Assembly: GCF_034140825.1 (NCBI RefSeq)
Contig: NC_089041.1
Location: 27,231,501-27,295,500 of the forward strand
From: Oryza sativa Japonica Group
Lineage: Eukaryota; Streptophyta; Magnoliopsida; Poales; Poaceae
DNA length: 64,000 nt
Reading direction: 5' to 3'
The position numbers were made by a program, and so were the translations under genes. The notes beneath the pieces are model-generated. The model saw only the letters and a list, made by a program, of their open reading frames with translations, did not search any database and had not been told where the DNA came from. Shown here in pieces: positions 33,953-45,668 of the stretch (positions are counted from its first letter, which is position 1; the number at the start of each line of letters is the position of its first letter).

Positions 33953-35472
33953 TGATGATAAGGCTGAAAAAACAACGTGCCAACCTGGTATGAAGTGTTG
34001 ATTGTATCTCTATACTTTTTTGCCAATTACTTGTGCAAGATACTGAAATGTGGCCAATAAAATTGGTTTAGCTGTGCTGATTATGTTATGGATACGTTTG
34101 TAAACTAAACTTGGTGTTATCAAATGGCAATTGGCTATGCGTCAATTCGTTGATGTCTTTATATCACTGTAAATATTTTTGTTTTATTTGACTATGTGTT
34201 GTTCAGTTAAAATACGTAGGCTGCACTAGAATTTGGAATAGCATTTGGACGATTTGTTCCCACACAACCTTTGAATCAGGACATACTGAATAAAGTTATG
34301 ACTGCAAAATCGACATCACCCCTCAGTGATGTAGGTTTCATTCATTAGTGATCAAGCTCTCACCAAGATTCCAATAGTAGCAGATAGTGGACATAGGATA
34401 CAAGGCTGATATTTATAGTCCATTTTTTACTCTTTTGGATATGTGCATTTTGCCATTTCTGCACATGGGGACGCTGGTGCCAGTGGGCACCAAAAACACA
34501 TTTGTTCTGAATTCTGTGTTCTTGCTTCTTTCACAACTTAGACTGGTACAATGCGACCATTATATGTAAATTGTAAGTTTTACAGTTCTCTATGTAAGAT
34601 ATTTCTATATCAATTTTACTTGCTAGTTGTATGATACACTAAAAAACTATATCAAGTAGAGAATAGTCATCTGTTACTGCTATTACGTTTTCCAACAGTT
34701 GTCCATTATTCAGTGCCTTGTAACAGGGTAATATTCATTCAGCACATGCCTTATACATGTCATGGCAAAACGCTGATGAAGCTTATGCATCATACTAGCA
34801 TATAAAGCAGTATGAGTTCTTTCTGTATTGAATTTGGAATGTAGGGAAGCAAAATGTACAGAAATTTGCCTGTCATTCCTGTATGATACAATATCGGCAT
34901 ATGGCTGTTTCCAGACCCAAGATGTATGTAACTACAGAGCAAACAAAATTTCAATTACCATGGTTTTTACCAACAAAATGGCTTAGCTCCAGTTATTGTG
35001 CCTGTTTGCCTAGCTCCGGTTTGGGTATCAACAGCAGCCTTTTTCTTTAGAACTTTTTCTCTTTTTTTTTTGGAGAACTTTCATTTGGGAAGATGCTGGT
35101 ACAGCTATGCTGCCCTTCTGATTCGCTGAATTTCTGTCAACCTCAAATCTTCTGAATCCTAACCTGCTTAATTCATAATCTGTTCATTGTTCAAGCTGCC
35201 TCACAAGTTATAATGGTCTTGTTTGGGGGGAGCTTTTTCTAAAATCTCCAGTTCCCTAAACAGTTCAAATCTTCTCACCTAGATTCTTATATTCTAAGAA
35301 TCTGTAGTTATATAATCTAGGACATGAATTAGAAACCAGAAGCCGAGAAACATAGTTTTTTTTTATACTACTCAGAATTTTAAAACTCTCCCAAACAAAA
35401 CCAATATATGATCATGTGGCAGCAAGCAGCTGCACACTTTATCCTGGGTCGAACAAGGCAAGAGCAATATCC
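33953..35472. other. 3' UTR of the BSD gene and AT-rich intergenic sequence
   Basis: The first few hundred bases probably hold the BSD 3' UTR (AATAAA-like AATAAAATTGG at about 34056). Beyond that I see no gene, RNA or repeat that I can support. The small frame at 34387-34569 has no family character. Confidence 0.5.
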
Positions 35473-35523
35473 TGGGCCAAAATTTACCCAATATAACGGC
35501 CCATTTACGACATTCCCAGCCCA
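35473..35523 (+). promoter_or_regulatory. cluster of site II-type (TGGGCC/GGCCCA) elements
   Basis: TGGGCC (35473-35478), GGCCCA (35498-35503) and AGCCCA (35518-35523) stand just before the noncoding first exon of the COX7a-like gene. Site II elements bound by TCP factors are well known in promoters of plant oxidative-phosphorylation and ribosomal genes, which fits the downstream gene. Confidence 0.55.
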
Positions 35524-35715
35524 GTCCGGCCCGCCCGAGAGCGTCCACAAAAGCCGCTGCCGGGTCGCCTCCTTCCCTTCCTCCTCCGTCAGGTCAACCA
35601 TCTCTTCGCAGATCCACCTGCTCCGCCGCCGCCGCCGCCGCCGGCCTCCTCCGACCCGCGCGTCTCAGCCGTCGAGGTACGCGTCGTCCCCTCCTCTCCC
35701 TCTGCGCGCCTCTCT

Positions 35716-35905
35716 CGGTTGTTCTCGGAATCCGTGGCTCGGGTAGATGGGATGGAAGGATTCGTGTCCCTTGGTGGCCATGTTGACTTGGGGGGAGGGA
35801 TTCGTCCGTATCGCGCTCGATTGTTCGCGGGATTCGTGGCTCGGTGGATGGGAGGATTCATGCCGTGTTGCGACGTTGGGCGAGGGATTCGTCCTTATGG
35901 CTAGG
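35716..35905. repeat. diverged tandem repeat in intron 1 of the COX7a-like gene
   Basis: Two units of about 90-100 bp (about 35716-35813 and 35818-35905) share TTGTTC-CG-ATTCGTGGCTCGG, GATGG-AGGATTC and GAGGGATTCGTCC in the same order. It lies just inside a long first intron. Confidence 0.7.
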
Positions 35906-36912
35906 ATCCAGCTGATGCGGGATGCGCCCAAGTTTCGTGTCTTGACGTGAACTCTTTGCTCGGCCGCGCTTTAGGGATGATATGGTATGCTTGGTGTCTA
36001 GGTGATTTCCGTTGTTTGATTAAAATTTGCTAGATGTGGGGTTTTATATGGCTTGGTATATCTTGGAATTTGGTATCCCTGAGTGAATTCACATGCATTT
36101 CATGGTTTATTGGGTCTGCTTCGGTGTGATGAATACATGCTTAATTGAACATGAAATAGCGCTCTCATTGATATTTGAGAGCTCCTGTAGCGGTGCTTAT
36201 GTGTTTCAACTCGTACTCTTAGAGATGTGCTAGTGCCATTATGAAGTCTCAAGTGTTGACTAAATAGTTATGTCGGTTTCCTTTTCCGTACAATGACATG
36301 ACTGATTTGTCTCATACTCATACTCCAGATGCCTCACCGTGTTCTAATTTTATGATTTGTAATACCGGTTCTTCATGATCAACTATCTAATCAACTATGT
36401 AATGACGACCGTTAAACTGCTCTATATTAATTTCAATCAAAAATAGTTTATGCAGCCTACATATGTTGACCTCGTCTGCTTTTATTTTGGGTAAGATCTA
36501 GGGTGATTACTTTAACTAGTTACACATTCAAGTACATATTATCTGTTGCTATATAGTTTTCGAATCTGCTTCATATGGTTATGTTTGTGTACAAAGTTCA
36601 AATACATTTTGCTGTTCAAAGAGCTCAGAAAATGCTTGGGAAACGGACTACTGTGCTATGTTGTAGAATTATAAATAAGTATTTCTTGCTAGCAAGAGAC
36701 AGCTAACTGTTTAAAAACTGTGCGGTACTCAGATCAGTACGGGAGTTTAAATCCAATTATGATGTTTATGGCTAGCAAATTCAATAGTTCAATGATTATA
36801 TAAAATTGTTCATGGAGATTAATATTCTCTCTGAGGAAGTGAGGATTTGCTTGAGTGAAATTATTGTGTTGATATGATCAAGTTGTCTTAGCTCCTTGTG
36901 TCATAATGCAGG

Positions 36913-37210
36913 ATGACAGAGGCACCATTTGTGCCACGTGAGAAGCTGTTTAAGCAACAGCAATATTTTCAGAATTTAACCAAGCACACCTACCTGAAGG
37001 GGCGTTACGATGTGATCACATCTGTTGCCATTCCCCTTGCGCTGGCTGGCACCAGCTTGTTCATGATTGTAAGTTGAAAGTTTCAATTTGTTGCCTATGC
37101 TACTCTGTTCTTGTTCCTGTAGTCTTGTTCAGTCAATAACTTATTTGCTGTTTTATAAACAGGGCCGTGGAGTTTACAACATGTCCCACGGTATTGGGAA
37201 AAAAGAGTAG
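36913..37210 (+). CDS. cytochrome c oxidase subunit VIIa-like small membrane protein
   Basis: Two coding exons (36913-37068 and 37163-37210) give 67 aa: start MTEAPFVPREKLFKQQQ, then HTYLKGRYDVITSVAIPLAL, a single membrane helix (ITSVAIPLALAGTSLFMIG) and the tail YNMSHGIGKKE. This matches the plant COX7a-type subunit, a single-pass inner-membrane subunit of complex IV. A noncoding first exon probably ends at 35676 (GTCGAG|GTACGC), separated by a 1.2-kb intron from the acceptor TGCAG|GATGACA, so the start codon lies two bases into exon 2. The promoter has site II elements. Confidence 0.88.
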
Positions 37211-38052
37211 GCGGTTCAGTATCTCAACTTGGCATGGAAGTGGTACCATCCAGGCTACATTGTCTTTGGTTGCAAAATAATACTGTCAATCTGAGCACAT
37301 TTTGGTTCGCTTTGTTGTTATTTGTTTATATCTGATGTCAGCAAATTGATGCTAACTTATCAGAAATGTGAGAACATTGGCATCGTTGCATTTCCCCATT
37401 TAATTGCATGTTCCTGCTTTGTGTTTTCTTTTGATTGGTGATGGCTACATGTACTCGTTGCTTCACTATGGTGACATGGTGTTTTCTGATTTCACCATTC
37501 GCATGGCGTACAAATGGTGAGAACTGAGAAGCCTTAAGATCCTGAATGGTTGCGAGTATTATTTTTGCGATACCATGATGGTTGTGAGAGTTGGCATCTT
37601 GCTGAGATTTTCTTGCGTGGAGATATACTTTGACACACCGTAGCAATAAACTCCTGACGCGTATGTTCCAATCTGGTTGGTTTCTTGGGCATCTTAATTT
37701 CGGTTCGGATGTTATTGGTTAGTTCGCTAACAAACGAAACGATGCGGCTTGGTTTCCGAAGTTAAATCTTGCAACGCGAAACATCTCAGAATGTAGAACG
37801 GTTTGACATGCATTTTGGTGGGTTAGTGATTTGTACTCATTACGGGTAGGCCATACTAGCTTAAAGGGCATGTTATTGATACGGAATGCACATGAGCGGA
37901 ACGAAAGGAATGAGCCAACGAGGAATCATGTTCCCAGGAATATTTGCATCATTAAAAATGAGAACCCTAAACACCCGTTAATAGCCCGCAGAATAAAAGA
38001 TTTCGTTAGCCAAATGTAGATGGATAAGTCCAATTAACAACGCTAAACTATA
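37211..38052. other. 3' flank of the COX7a-like gene, nothing else recognised
   Basis: About 400 bp is probably 3' UTR. No further gene or repeat is supported before the Stowaway at 38053. Confidence 0.5.
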
Positions 38053-38298
38053 CTCCCTCCGTCCCATAATATAAGAGATTTTGAGTTTTTACTTGCAACG
38101 TTTGATTACTCGTCTTATTCATTTTTTTTTTTGCAAATATAAAAAACGAAAAGTTGTGCTTAAAGTACTGTAGATAATACATAATTTCAAAAAAATTGAA
38201 TAAGAGAGTGATCAAACGTTGTAAACAAAAACTGAAAATCCCTTATATTATGGGACGGAGGGAGTACTGAATTCCCTTATATTATGGGACGGAGGGAG
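38053..38298. mobile_element. Stowaway MITE with a doubled right end
   Basis: It starts CTCCCTCCGTCCCATAATAT after TA (38051-38052). The first right end is ATTATGGGACGGAGGGAG, ending 38264 before TA (38265-38266). A second right end of the same sequence ends at 38298 before TA (38299-38300), so about 34 bp of the terminus is repeated in tandem. Confidence 0.92.
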
Positions 38299-38347
38299 TA
38301 CTTAATTAGTATTTGAAGATCTTCACTTTCTCCAATATTGCTTCAGC

Positions 38348-39317
38348 TAGGGATAAAAATGGTTCGGATAGTTTCCGTTCGTCCGGACCATTTTTCGGAT
38401 TCGGATAATTTCGGTCGGAACTATCCGAAAATTCTCGGATTCGGAAACGAATTCGAATTTTTTTCTCGGAAACGAAAATGAATACAGTAAGGGTACTATC
38501 CGTCGGAATCGGAAAACGGTCGGAAACTATCTGGAATTTTTGCATACATTGATAAAATTTTAGAAAAAACACGTATATATACATAACTTTTTCATACGGA
38601 ATCAGATGAAGATAAACTTTATATCAACATTGTAGAGCTCGATGAGATCTACAACTTTCTTATTGACTATTTTATTATTTGAGATCATTTAAGGGTCTAA
38701 ATATTTATTATAATATACCATATTAATTTTTATAAAATCTCAGATCTACAATTCAAACGACATCTGATGGAGATGTGTTCTATATCAAAGTTGTAGAGCT
38801 CAACGGGATCTACCACTTTGTAGTTTATAACATTTGTATTTGAAAGCATTTAAAGCATAAAACAAATATTGCAAGTTTCGAAGATGTGAAGTAAAATAAA
38901 TAACATCTCCAATTTATACAATGGCAAGTAAGTTATACATCTAGTAAAAGGTCTTGAGAATAGAAAATGATAATCATATTTGCATATGGATCTCTTAGAG
39001 GAACAACCATGAAAATCGATTTTCACATACGGTTGTGAGACAGTCTACAAAATTGACGATATAAATGTTAGAGATGTTGAACTAAAATAATAAGTGATAT
39101 CTCTTCCTTGATCAAGAAACTCAATTTGAGGGGTTTTTTATATACCGGTAAATATTCGCTACCGTATTCGTTCCGTCTCGTATTCGCTCCGTATCTGTAT
39201 TCGATAATATTCGATTTCATTTCCGTATCCGAGTTTTCGATTCCGATTCCGAAAAAAATATGAAAACGAATATGTTAAAGCTAGTTTCCGTCCGTTTCCG
39301 ATCCGTTTCAATCCCTA
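38348..39317. mobile_element. hAT-type non-autonomous element (970 bp)
   Basis: Ends TAGGGATAAAAATGG and CGTTTCAATCCCTA form an inverted pair, flanked by perfect 8-bp direct repeats GCTTCAGC (38340-38347 and 39318-39325). Subterminal regions are rich in CGGATTCGGA/TTCCGATTCCG motifs typical of hAT ends. No transposase frame is present. Confidence 0.93.
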
Positions 39318-39801
39318 GCTTCAGCTAATACCGGAGAGATTGCCCACCTGGAACAAAAAGAGAAGGTGAAATGCGACACTGGATTAGCATCATTTTGACA
39401 AAGAAAAATACTGCAGCTCAACTCAAAACAAATAACTGAAACTACAAATTATCAAGGGACAGTATTTCCGTATTATGCTAGATATCACTCTAGGGGCAAG
39501 AAATGCCAAAAGGAGCAAGAGTTTAATCTAAAATTCTCAAAGACAAGATCATAGTCAAGTTATCGATGAAAAACAGTCAACTTTATTAGTAATTGGTAAT
39601 GGGGACATGGTGGTTCTGATCTCTATTTATATGCTTTAATTACCCTCAATTACTAACTTAGCAAGTACTCATGGGTGGCTAGCAGCCTAACATGCTAGTG
39701 CACATATACTATTTAAGACTAAGTATAGCATGAAAATCTTAAGATAAGTTATCCAAGAGTAGTGAAGTAGAAAGGTTAGTATTTGCATCAAATGCTTTCC
39801 T

Positions 39802-41120
39802 TTACTGTCCCACCCCCTCATCATTCTTAGAATGAAGTGAGCTGCAATCATGAAATTTATGAGGGATTTGTGGATCGCGTAACATACCGTTGAGCATTTG
39901 GACTATGTAGTCCCTCTTATAGATTTCTGGGAGTGCTAAAAACATCTCCATTTGGTTTGGTTCCTTTGCGAAAATACTTGCTGCGAAGACCACCTCGCTT
40001 CCAGTAAGGCCAAGCTTTTGAATTTCAGCTATAGCTGTCACTTTGGCCTTTTGTTGGGGTTCCTCGCACATCTTCTTCTCTTGTGTATGATCGGTACCAC
40101 ATTCCATCACTGCTGCTACCATGCTTCCATGGTGAGTGATATTCTGAAAACGATCATGTGCGTCTTTGAACCGTTCGATGGCTGATGCTGCGCTGCTGAC
40201 ACTCTGCACAGCACCCTGGAAGTGATCATGTGCATCCCTGAACATCTCCATTGCCGTGGCCATCGCATTGGCATGCTGAACAACATTTTGGAAGTGATTG
40301 TGCACATCCTTGAACAACTCCATTGCTGTCACCATGGTGCTGACATGTTGAATGGAACTCTGAAAGTGGCTATGCACATCCTTAAGCATCCTTGGAGAAG
40401 GAAAGTTTGATTCAGTCCTACTCCTTTTCGTGCCATTACTATGTTTCTTTTGCCTCTTACAGCTTGATGCCACATCCAAGGAGCGACCAGATGGCCCTGC
40501 GGATTCCCTATCCTTGTCCCCATCCTCATCTCCGACCTCGTCTGTGTTTTCATTCTCCATGTCAGCAACCACTTCATCGGACAATTCCTCCTCCTCTCTG
40601 CCTGTTCTGTCCTTGCCATATATTACATCAAATGTATCAAAATATGGAAATGGGATACCATACAAACTCTTGGCTCTAGGATGATCCTGCAGAAAATAAA
40701 CAAGTCGTAACAAAAACACATTATGATAAAAACAAATGTACAAAAATACTTAGAATGGCTTACTTTGCAATGAGCATCATATAACTCTTTTTCACACTGA
40801 ATCATCTTCCGCATGCCGTCCCACGAGAACCTGGGCAACGCTAACATATCTTTGATCGCATAATACTTCCTCTTCAGCACTTTTAACCGAGAATCGACAT
40901 GAGGACTGGATCTAATACCACGGCCTGGCAGCCTTTGCGCAAGAATGTTCTCTATCCCTTGAGAATAACAGTTCTTGAATCCCCCTCCTTCGACCTTAAA
41001 TCTAGGATCAAGAGAAACCTCGCACAATGCTTTGACAAGCTCCTCATCTTCATCGGCTGTCCATTTCCTTTTGTTCCTGCCTCTGCCACGCACAACTTTG
41101 GAGCACTGAGTTTGACTCAT
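39802..41120 (-). CDS. Myb/SANT-like DNA-binding domain protein with four 24-residue repeats
   Basis: Two exons (40764-41120, 39802-40686) encode 413 aa. The Myb/SANT-like domain spans about residues 14-115: RKWTADEDEELVKALCEV, then FKVEGGGFKN, LKVLKRKYYAIKDML and FSWDGMRKMI. After the splice come DHPRAKSLYGIPFPYFDTF, an acidic stretch, a basic nuclear-signal-like KRQKKHSNGTKRSR, and four consecutive 24-residue repeats (220-315). The C-terminus has EIQKLGLTGSEVVFAASIFA and ends near a Ser/His-rich tail. Proteins with this domain are widespread in plants and related to the Myb partner of PIF/Harbinger transposases; some are host regulators. A noncoding first exon likely ends at 41567 (GTGAG|GTATTA), spliced to CTAG|GGATGAG just before the ATG. 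No transposase lies next to it. Confidence 0.85.
40099..40386 (-). repeat. 4 x 72-bp in-frame tandem repeat (coding)
   Basis: Exactly 288 bp encode four units of 24 residues with the pattern F-K/R-D-V/A-H-x-H/R-F-Q, then a variable middle and A-M/I-E at the end. The units have diverged at DNA level, but their length has not changed, which suggests selection on unit size. Helical spacing would put H and F on one face. Confidence 0.88.
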
Positions 41121-42012
41121 CCCTAGAACAAAATCATAATCAGCTTAGGGTGCATATAAAAAGGAGTTGCTTATTAACATATAATAATTAATATTATCTG
41201 AAAAGAATTGAAAAATAGATTAACATGATTTTTTTTAATAAACACATTATTTAGTAGTTCGGGAAGTTTGCGCGCGAAAAACAAGCGAACAGAGGTTGGT
41301 AACTTTGAACATTAGAACACAGCCTTACATGTACAGAACAGTTCATACAAGCTAGGGTTTTACAACAACGTAGTATATCACTCCATTATCCATGTCCATA
41401 GGAGGAGTTCGACGGCTAGCCGATGAGAGAAGAAGTCATCGAGGCGGCGGCAGTACTGGAGGCGTGTTCGTCGGAGAGGGCGAGGCGAACGGCGGGGGAG
41501 ATGTCAAAGCCAGCCGCTGCGGCCATCGGCGAGGGGAGAGGAGGAGGAGGAGGAAGGGAATAATACCTCACGTCACGAGAGGCAGCGGCGGCGGCGGCGG
41601 CGGCCGGAGAGAGGCGGCTCCGGGACGGACGGCGGGAGCAAAAGCGGCGGAGGGGAGATGGGATTGGGATTTGGGAATGGTAGGAACCGGATTAGGGATT
41701 TAGGGTTGCTGGTTGGTGTGGGTGTAGGAGTGGGACTGGGACTGGGATGGGAGGGAGGCAGGCCGGTAATTGGATTCCTCATCTCGTTGGGCTTTGTCGC
41801 TTGGACATCTGTGATCCAATACCACTGGATTCGGGTTAGGGTCTTTAGGACTAGGATTTCCTAAGCATTTTCCATCAGAAGGGAAACGATGGGCACATCC
41901 CGGTAATCACTATCGAGATAATCGTTTTTTATCTGTATTATCATAGTATCGAATACTATGATCGGAATACTATCAGATTTTATAAAATACATATTTTTAT
42001 ATAAAATATATA
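41121..42012. promoter_or_regulatory. leader, intron and GC-rich promoter of the Myb/SANT-like gene
   Basis: 41125-41566 is a probable 5' UTR intron on the minus strand; 41567 to about 41700 is the probable noncoding exon, GC-rich with GGC repeats. Upstream (41650-41760) is a G-rich tract of GGGATTGGGA and GGGACTGGGA units. 41880-42012 is AT-rich with nothing recognised. Confidence 0.4.
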
Positions 42013-42244
42013 TTTCCTCATTCCCTAAATGTTTGACGCCGTTGATTTTTCAAAACATGTTTGACCGTTCGTCTTATTCAAAAAATTTATGAAATGTGTA
42101 AAACTATATGTATACATAAAAGTATATTTAACAATAAATCAAATGATAGGAAAAGAATTAATAATTACTTAAATTTTTTAATAAGACGAACGGTCAAACA
42201 TTTTTAAAAAAGTCAACGGCGTCAAACTTTTGGGATGGAGGGAG
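42013..42244. mobile_element. Stowaway-type MITE
   Basis: The right end GGGATGGAGGGAG precedes TA (42245-42246). The left end (TTTCCTCATTCCCTAAATG) is partly decayed. Long inverted arms share TTTGACGCCGTTGA / TCAACGGCGTCAAA and TGACCGTTCGTCTTAT / ATAAGACGAACGGTCA. Confidence 0.88.
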
Positions 42245-42847
42245 TAATATACTGTATTATATATATTAAAACATATAATATTGATTTTGATATATTTAAT
42301 TGGTTTTTAATGTAAACATGAGCATATTTATTCATATTATTTTCAATCCATCTTATTTTAAATAATATTTTGTAGGATAGTAGAGATCGTAGAATTGGGA
42401 TACTACCTAAGATTTTATATAAAATCGTGTGAAAATGAATAATAAGATCGAGATGCTATGAAAAATAAGATACTATGTGTGATTTTGGCTTGATAGTATC
42501 GTAGCATTATAAGATACTAGGGCATGGATCGGGATAATTACAATCTTGCTCTAGACTCTAGAGATTGTTTGGCAATCACAATAGAAATTTAAATTTTGAA
42601 ACTTTATTTTAAGTTGGTTTTGGAGTATTTTTATTGTAGTTTATTCTGTAGCATTGGTTTTTAGACCGTGATCAATAATTTAAAAGTTTTACACTAATTA
42701 TTTTTTTTGTTGCTTTGTTCATTTATCTACGGTTTACCAGCGATAGCTCGACCGATCAGACATTGGCCTCTTCCAAGACAAAAGTTTTAGGGTAATTCTA
42801 TGGAAAGTTGACTATTATTAAAATTCCATAAAATCCTACACTTGTAA

Positions 42848-43079
42848 GAGCAAGTTTAATAGTATAGCCAACTACTAACTCCAAATCATTTATAGCCAAT
42901 TCATATAATAGTTAATTACTACACTATTAATATCTGGTCCCACATGTCATTCACGTATTATGTCTCCGAGTCCGTGCTGTATCTGGCTACAGATCTATAA
43001 CCCGCTGCTCTTCTCTCTCTTCTTTTATCCTTTTAAAATATGTTTATAGTTGGCTTATAGTATGCTATTGTAGCTGCTC
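42848..43079. mobile_element. Tourist-like MITE (TAA target duplication)
   Basis: It begins GAGCAAGTTTAATAGTATAG after TAA (42845-42847) and ends ATGCTATTGTAGCTGCTC before TAA (43080-43082). Inverted ends carry the AGCCAACTA / TAGTTGGCT pair. 232 bp, no ORF. Confidence 0.85.
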
Positions 43080-43138
43080 TAATATTGTAGATCAAGTAAA
43101 GGATAGCTTATAATTAATCTCTTGCAAACCTGAAAACA

Positions 43139-43545
43139 CACTACGCCATGTCACAGAATTGCCCACAGATGTGTGTGGGTAAAAATAGAGAATCAACATC
43201 TAACCATCTGTCGGTAAAGGTTTGTGACATACCATCTGTAGGCAGTTCTACGGTACAGGACAGATCGGGAACTCTACGGATTTTTGGGGACAAACTATAT
43301 GTCGCTGATTGTTAATCTCGTGTCAAACTATCTGTCGGCATAGACTCATCTGTTGGATCACAATCAAACAACCCATAATCATTCTCGCAATAAATATATA
43401 AATGTTCATCACCTAGACCCTAGATCAAGTCGGTAAGGGCCTTTTCCGATAGATAAGATGACGTGGAAGGTGACCTCTGCCGACAGATGTTCTGTGGGGG
43501 GTGGTGTTCTGTGGGGGTGGGGGAGGGTTAGGACATGGTGTAGTG
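43139..43545. mobile_element. small CACTA (En/Spm) deletion derivative
   Basis: Ends CACTACGCCATGTC and GACATGGTGTAGTG are the CACTA-type inverted termini. Subterminal copies of ATCTGTCGG / CCGACAGAT in both orientations fit transposase-binding repeats. 407 bp, no transposase. Flanking triplets ACA and ATA match only partly. Confidence 0.85.
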
Positions 43546-43621
43546 ATAAATTGGCACTTGTATTTAACTTCTTTTTTTTTTGAAAAATAAATATGATAGT
43601 TGAGGTAACTATAGGTTGGTT

Positions 43622-43815
43622 CGCCATCATACCTTCTTCAAATAACTGAAGTACACATGATGGAGTGACTGAAGGCATCACAGTTTTTGTTTCACATGAA
43701 AGCAGGCCTCACAAAATAGGCTTGTTTGAAACGCACAGAGCACTATCATCGAAATTTTTAAATAAACAATTAAAGTTCCCTGGGAACAGGAAATTAATGT
43801 TTTCCAAGCATGGGA
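43622..43815. repeat. direct repeat flanking the DUF1618-like gene, left copy
   Basis: The phrases ACACATGATG-GAGTG-CTGAAGGCAT, AATAAACAATT-AA-TTCCCTGG and TTCCAAGCA occur here and, in the same order, at 46185-46372 on the other side of the gene. It does not resemble a transposon end. Confidence 0.75.
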
Positions 43816-44363
43816 AAGTAGAGAGAAGAAAGAAAGATAAAAGTAAGAGAGGAGAAGAAAGAGGAGAGGACATTGACATGTGGGGCTCACACACTAACTC
43901 AGTCGGTTGGACTATGTCAACGAGCCACGCTTAGGGAAAACCATCCTCAAAATAGCCGAAGCAGTCATTTACACCGGTTTTACGGTTGAGGGGTCGATAT
44001 ACCCTGTTTGCAATTGAGTTGAGGGATAAAAATCAGATTGAACACATAATTTCGAGGGAGTCGAATTGGACTTTTTCCAACGGCTGACCACTGTGCCTCT
44101 TCGAGTGAAGAATCCTGAAAAGCAGCCCATGGGCTCATGAGAAAACAGAGCCTACGGACAGCCCATGGGGATTCCTCTAAAATATCCTGTCCTCCAGACC
44201 TTGAATCCATCAATCCCTAAGTTCCGCGCCGCCAACCCCATTCTCCAGCGCACCTCAGGTAATCAATTAATAATTGACCTTTCCTATCTGTTGTATACAT
44301 TTTACTAACATACTGTAGAGTATAATGCCTTGTTTGTTTTTGAAGCTGACAATCGAATCAACG

Positions 44364-45668
44364 ATGGGCCTCTCGCGTCGGTTCCTGAATCTAATCGTGG
44401 ACAACCGCTTCCCAGGCGCTGTATCGCTGCTCTCGATCGACTTGAGGCGCCACAAGCTGTTCAACACAACAACACCTGCTGATCTGCCATTGATCAACAG
44501 ATCTGTATCTGAATCAGAACGGCCGCCATGTGTAGCCAATGCTAACAATCATCAGAAGAAGAGGAAGAAGAAGACAGTAAAGATGAGGATGCTTCATCTT
44601 CCCGCGCCAACCATCGACCTTGAAGCCTCATCTAGGGGCTATAGCTGGAACATCAAGTGCTCACCGCTCACAGATCGCAAGCTGCTCTGCACGGACAACT
44701 ATGGCCGCCATGTCCTCTTCAACTCCGAGGCGCGCCAAGTGGAGGACTTGCCCTTCCTCAACGAGCCCAAGAATTCGACCTTCTCCATCTTCATCCCTGG
44801 TGCGGCTACTGACACCAATGGCTGTGACGACAATGGTGGTGGCGGCAGCAGCATCTACATCATGGAGCGTTGTCCCAGCCATGAACAAGAACAGCGGTTG
44901 CTGAGCGGTCAATTTGAGGCATTTGTCCATGGAAGGCACAACACCTGGTACAACCAACTACTGCCTTCACCGCCATTCATCTACGACCCCAAGTACAAGC
45001 GACCCAAGATCAGCTCATATGCAGTGCTTGTTGACGACTGTGGCAGATCACACATCTGCATTTCAGTGGATCATGTTGGCACCTAATGCTTGGACACAGT
45101 GAAACACACCTGGATCAGAGTTGGGGATTGGACACTACCCTTCACAGGCAAGGTTGAGCATGTGCCAGAGCTGAAGTTGTGGTTTGGCATTTGCACCAAT
45201 GACTGGAAATTGGGAGCTATTGACCTCTCCACTATTATCTCCACAGCCACCATGGAGGACTTCCAGCCACAGCTAGTAGGCACTTGGAAGGAGCTTGAGG
45301 CACCTCAACACTGGAGTGAGATGCGTTGTCCTCAGCTTGCCAACCTGGGCTCAGGCAGGTTCTGCATCGCAAGGTTCTTCCACACTTGGACTACTCCCAT
45401 GGAACCGAACTCATTTGGTTATGATTCAATTAAGGTGCACTCTTTTTCTGATTTTGATTCTGATTCTGATTCAATTGAGTTTGAGGAGCACTCTTTTACT
45501 GTCTTGACCGGTACGGATGTAGTGCCGTGCGTCCATGATGGCAATGGGACTGGCAATGGCAATTACGCCAATGGCAGCAATGGGAAAGTGGAACTCCGAA
45601 TGATCAAGCACAACTCGAAAAGCCACATATCTTATGGCATAGATGGTACAATTAGGCTAGTGTTCTGA
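44364..45668 (+). pseudogene. grass-specific unknown protein (DUF1618-like) with an in-frame stop
   Basis: One continuous frame of 435 codons from MGLSRRFLNLIVDNRF to the stop at 45666-45668, interrupted once by TAA at 45084-45086. Relatives I remember have CLDT preceded by Tyr at this spot (GT-Y-CLDT), so a Tyr codon probably became TAA. Upstream: IDLRRHKLFNTTTP, a Lys-rich linker, CSPLTDRKLLC, then a Gly/Asp insertion. Downstream: WTLPFTGKVEHVPELKLWFG, WKELEAPQHW, FCIARFF and FTVLTGTDVVPC. ATG 44325 is also in frame but lies before a likely acceptor (TTTGAAG), so 44364 fits the family start. Function is unknown; such genes form large tandem families in rice. The product would be 240 residues, missing the conserved C-terminal half. 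It could be a recent pseudogene or truncated protein. Confidence 0.75.

Noticed and set aside
41392-41864. Plus-strand frames upstream of the Myb/SANT-like gene
   Set aside because: Gly/Arg low complexity from the G-rich leader and promoter of the opposite-strand gene.
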